Positions 14,686 through 15,724 of a DNA stretch of 15,724 bases are shown one piece after another. The notes under the pieces were generated by a model. That model was not told where the DNA came from. It saw only the letters and a list, made by a program, of their open reading frames with translations, and made no database searches. The stretch lies in NCBI GenBank assembly GCA_965367215.1, contig CBDUIJ010000113.1:1-15724 (forward strand). Reading direction: 5' to 3'. Within the stretch, counting starts at the first letter, position 1; every line of letters starts with the position of its first letter. The translations under genes were made by a program, and so were the position numbers. This stretch comes from Granulosicoccus sp965367215 (GTDB lineage: Bacteria; Pseudomonadota; Gammaproteobacteria; Granulosicoccales; Granulosicoccaceae).

Positions 14686-14904
14686 ATGTCGGTTAATGAC
14701 AGAGGGGCGCCGAGCGCCCCGACGCATGAAATCATGATGATCCAGGAAAGCATGAAGGTCGCCGGCTTCTACCGCGGAGAAGTCGATGGTCTGGCAGGCA
14801 CAAGGACATTCTCGGCTGTGCGTGCCTACAAGAAAAAGAATCACATGCCGGTGAACAATCACCTGACCGATGAATTCATCGACCATCTGCGGGAACATGC
14901 CTGA
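14686..14904 (+). CDS. small protein with peptidoglycan-binding-like fold, no signal peptide
   Basis: The 72-residue product contains IQESMKVAGFYRGEVDGLAG at about residues 19-38, then TRTFSAVRAYKKKN. This fits the PG_binding_1 repeat pattern (helix, G-x-x-x-G-x-x-D-G, G-x-x-T, then A-V-x-x-[FY]). The rest, LTDEFIDHLREHA, completes the third helix, so one whole domain makes up almost the entire protein. No signal peptide or membrane segment is seen, so it would stay in the cytosol unless exported with a partner. AGGA lies 7 nt before the ATG. It sits 40 bp after the ATPase stop, so it may be the last gene of the transporter operon. Its role there is unknown. Confidence 0.8.
   Translation: MSVNDRGAPSAPTHEIMMIQESMKVAGFYRGEVDGLAGTRTFSAVRAYKKKNHMPVNNHLTDEFIDHLREHA
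14704..14720 (+). other. GC-rich hairpin inside the start of the small gene
   Basis: GGGGCGC (14704-14710) and GCGCCCC (14714-14720) form a perfect 7-bp stem with a 3-nt loop within codons 7-12. No T-tract follows. It could slow early translation or serve as a weak stop for transcripts from the transporter genes. Confidence 0.4.
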
Positions 14905-14925
14905 GCCGGAAACCGGTTCATGTTC
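14893..14925 (+). terminator. long hairpin over the stop codon, possible operon end structure
   Basis: An inner stem TGAGCCGG/CCGGTTCA (14902-14909 with 14913-14920, one G-U pair, AAA loop) is extended by an outer GAACA/TGTTC (14893-14897 with 14921-14925). The left side carries a 4-nt bulge. The UGA stop of the small gene is within it. No T-tract follows, so intrinsic termination is doubtful. Confidence 0.4.
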
Positions 14926-14955
14926 AGTGAGCCAGCCTGCTCATCCCTGAGCCGA

Positions 14956-14977
14956 AGCGGTGTTTGTCGAACCCGCT
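14956..14977 (+). other. second intergenic hairpin
   Basis: AGCGG (14956-14960) plus GTT (14962-14964) pairs with AAC (14970-14972) plus CCGCT (14973-14977), with one bulged T. The surrounding CATCCCTGAGC...TGTCGAAC wording resembles dispersed intergenic repeats of other gammaproteobacteria. Only one copy is visible here. Confidence 0.35.
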
Positions 14978-15015
14978 AGCTGATTGAATACACAGTAGTT
15001 GCTGTTCGCAGGTGT

Positions 15016-15038
15016 TGGCAAGGTTTCAAGCCTTGCCA
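15016..15038 (+). promoter_or_regulatory. perfect hairpin just upstream of the partial J-domain-like gene
   Basis: TGGCAAGG (15016-15023) pairs exactly with CCTTGCCA (15031-15038) across a 7-nt loop, ending 10 nt before the ATG at 15049. No T-tract follows. It may be a leader structure influencing translation, or a bidirectional end structure. Confidence 0.45.
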
Positions 15039-15048
15039 TACTCGCTGC

Positions 15049-15724
15049 ATGAATGACAGGGAAATTGCCGTGTGCCGGCAACAAGGGCACGCACGCAGGA
15101 CGCGTTTTCAACAGCTGTGGTCGATGGTCGAGACCATGATCGATGAAAAGACACAGCTCGAAGCCAGTCTGGAGCGACTGGTCAGGCGTCTGGAATCCGA
15201 TGTACTGCCGGTGGAGCAGGCGCTGGCTGAGGTCTGCCGGCAGGCACTTGAGCGCCTTCTGCTGTTCTCCGAACGAAAGACCCTGAGCAAGAAACGGCGT
15301 ATAGCGCTGACTCCCTGGATAGACGAGCTGCTGGATAATCTGCTGGATGTCGGTCATGTGGATGATGCCTTGCGCGATCGTTTTGCCAGACACCATGCGG
15401 CGGTTCTGGACCTTGCCCTGAATCCGGATAGCGAGCTGTCCGCCTGGCATCAGCTGGAGAGACTGCTTGAGCAGCGCGAGGCGCAGGAGGCGCGCTTCCG
15501 GCGAGAATTCCTGCAGGCAACCGAACCCGTTGATGAGGAACAGGCGCTCTCAGCCGGTAGCGATGATGTCGACTCCGGGCCGGGGGAGGAGAGCAGGCCG
15601 TGGCAGCAAGCGCAGGGTCGCACAGCGAGTGCGTCGCAATCCGGTTCTGCCAGGCTGGAGCCAGCCTGTCTTGACGATGCGGTATTCAAGAGGCTGTTTC
15701 GCCAGACAGCGGCCGCACTGCATC
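15049..15724 (+). CDS. coiled-coil protein with probable C-terminal J-domain (partial, runs off the right edge)
   Basis: An open frame from ATG 15049 runs 225 codons to the edge with no stop. The protein begins MNDREIAVCRQQGHARRTRF. It is helical and rich in Leu, Glu, Arg and Gln (LVRRLESDVLPVEQALAEVC, LERLLEQREAQEARFRREF), consistent with coiled coils. A polar, low-complexity linker follows (about 160-205). The last residues, FKRLFRQTAAALH, match J-domain helix II and the His of HPD in exact spacing, so the domain probably continues beyond the window. It would be an Hsp70 co-chaperone-like protein without a signal peptide. No clear ribosome site is seen. A hairpin lies directly upstream. Confidence 0.75.
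   Translation, partial: MNDREIAVCRQQGHARRTRFQQLWSMVETMIDEKTQLEASLERLVRRLESDVLPVEQALAEVCRQALERLLLFSERKTLSKKRRIALTPWIDELLDNLLDVGHVDDALRDRFARHHAAVLDLALNPDSELSAWHQLERLLEQREAQEARFRREFLQATEPVDEEQALSAGSDDVDSGPGEESRPWQQAQGRTASASQSGSARLEPACLDDAVFKRLFRQTAAALH

Overview
The window looks like a chromosomal stretch from a free-living, probably marine or environmental, gammaproteobacterium with moderately high G+C. The main evidence is the long (532-residue) Pseudomonas-type isocitrate lyase with the KQCGH active-site signature, the Lrp/AsnC regulator style, and tightly packed operons with ATGA/GTGA overlaps. I see no tRNA, rRNA, CRISPR array, insertion sequence or phage gene. Genus-level assignment is not possible from what is visible.

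Left part (1-3689, all on the minus strand). Reading in the direction of transcription: an Lrp/AsnC-family regulator (3689-3213); a 314-bp AT-rich control region; a small 113-residue protein resembling one internal domain of malate synthase G (2871-2530); isocitrate lyase aceA (2452-854) with a clear Rho-independent terminator (820-793); and a patatin-like phospholipase running off the left edge. A good sigma-70-type promoter (TTCACA, 17 bp, TAAAAT) lies upstream of the small gene. Its -35 box sits inside two overlapping perfect inverted repeats built from TTCACA/TGTGAA, so the small gene and aceA are probably one regulated glyoxylate-shunt transcript.

Middle part (3690-6606). A perfect 24-bp palindrome abuts the start codon of the Lrp-type regulator. 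Divergently, a cysteine-desulfurase-like class V aminotransferase and a major facilitator transporter with a histidine-rich tail are translationally coupled (TGATG). Regulator, PLP enzyme and exporter look like one local module for an amino-acid-like compound.

Right part (6788-14904). A run of nine plus-strand genes forms a likely catabolic and transport locus: FAD-dependent monooxygenase-like oxidoreductase; two carboxymuconolactone-decarboxylase/AhpD-like proteins matching the paired Avi_7170 and Avi_7169 families (the first without, the second with, CxxC); an opine-dehydrogenase-family NAD(P) enzyme; a complete polyamine-type ABC importer (Tat-exported binding protein, two permeases, ATPase); and a 72-residue peptidoglycan-binding-fold protein without a signal peptide. 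My inference is uptake of a cationic or amino-acid-derived compound followed by oxidation, with the true substrate unknown.

Right edge (14905-15724). A hairpin-rich spacer precedes a partial coiled-coil-rich protein whose last visible residues match helix II of a J-domain, cut just at the expected HPD motif.
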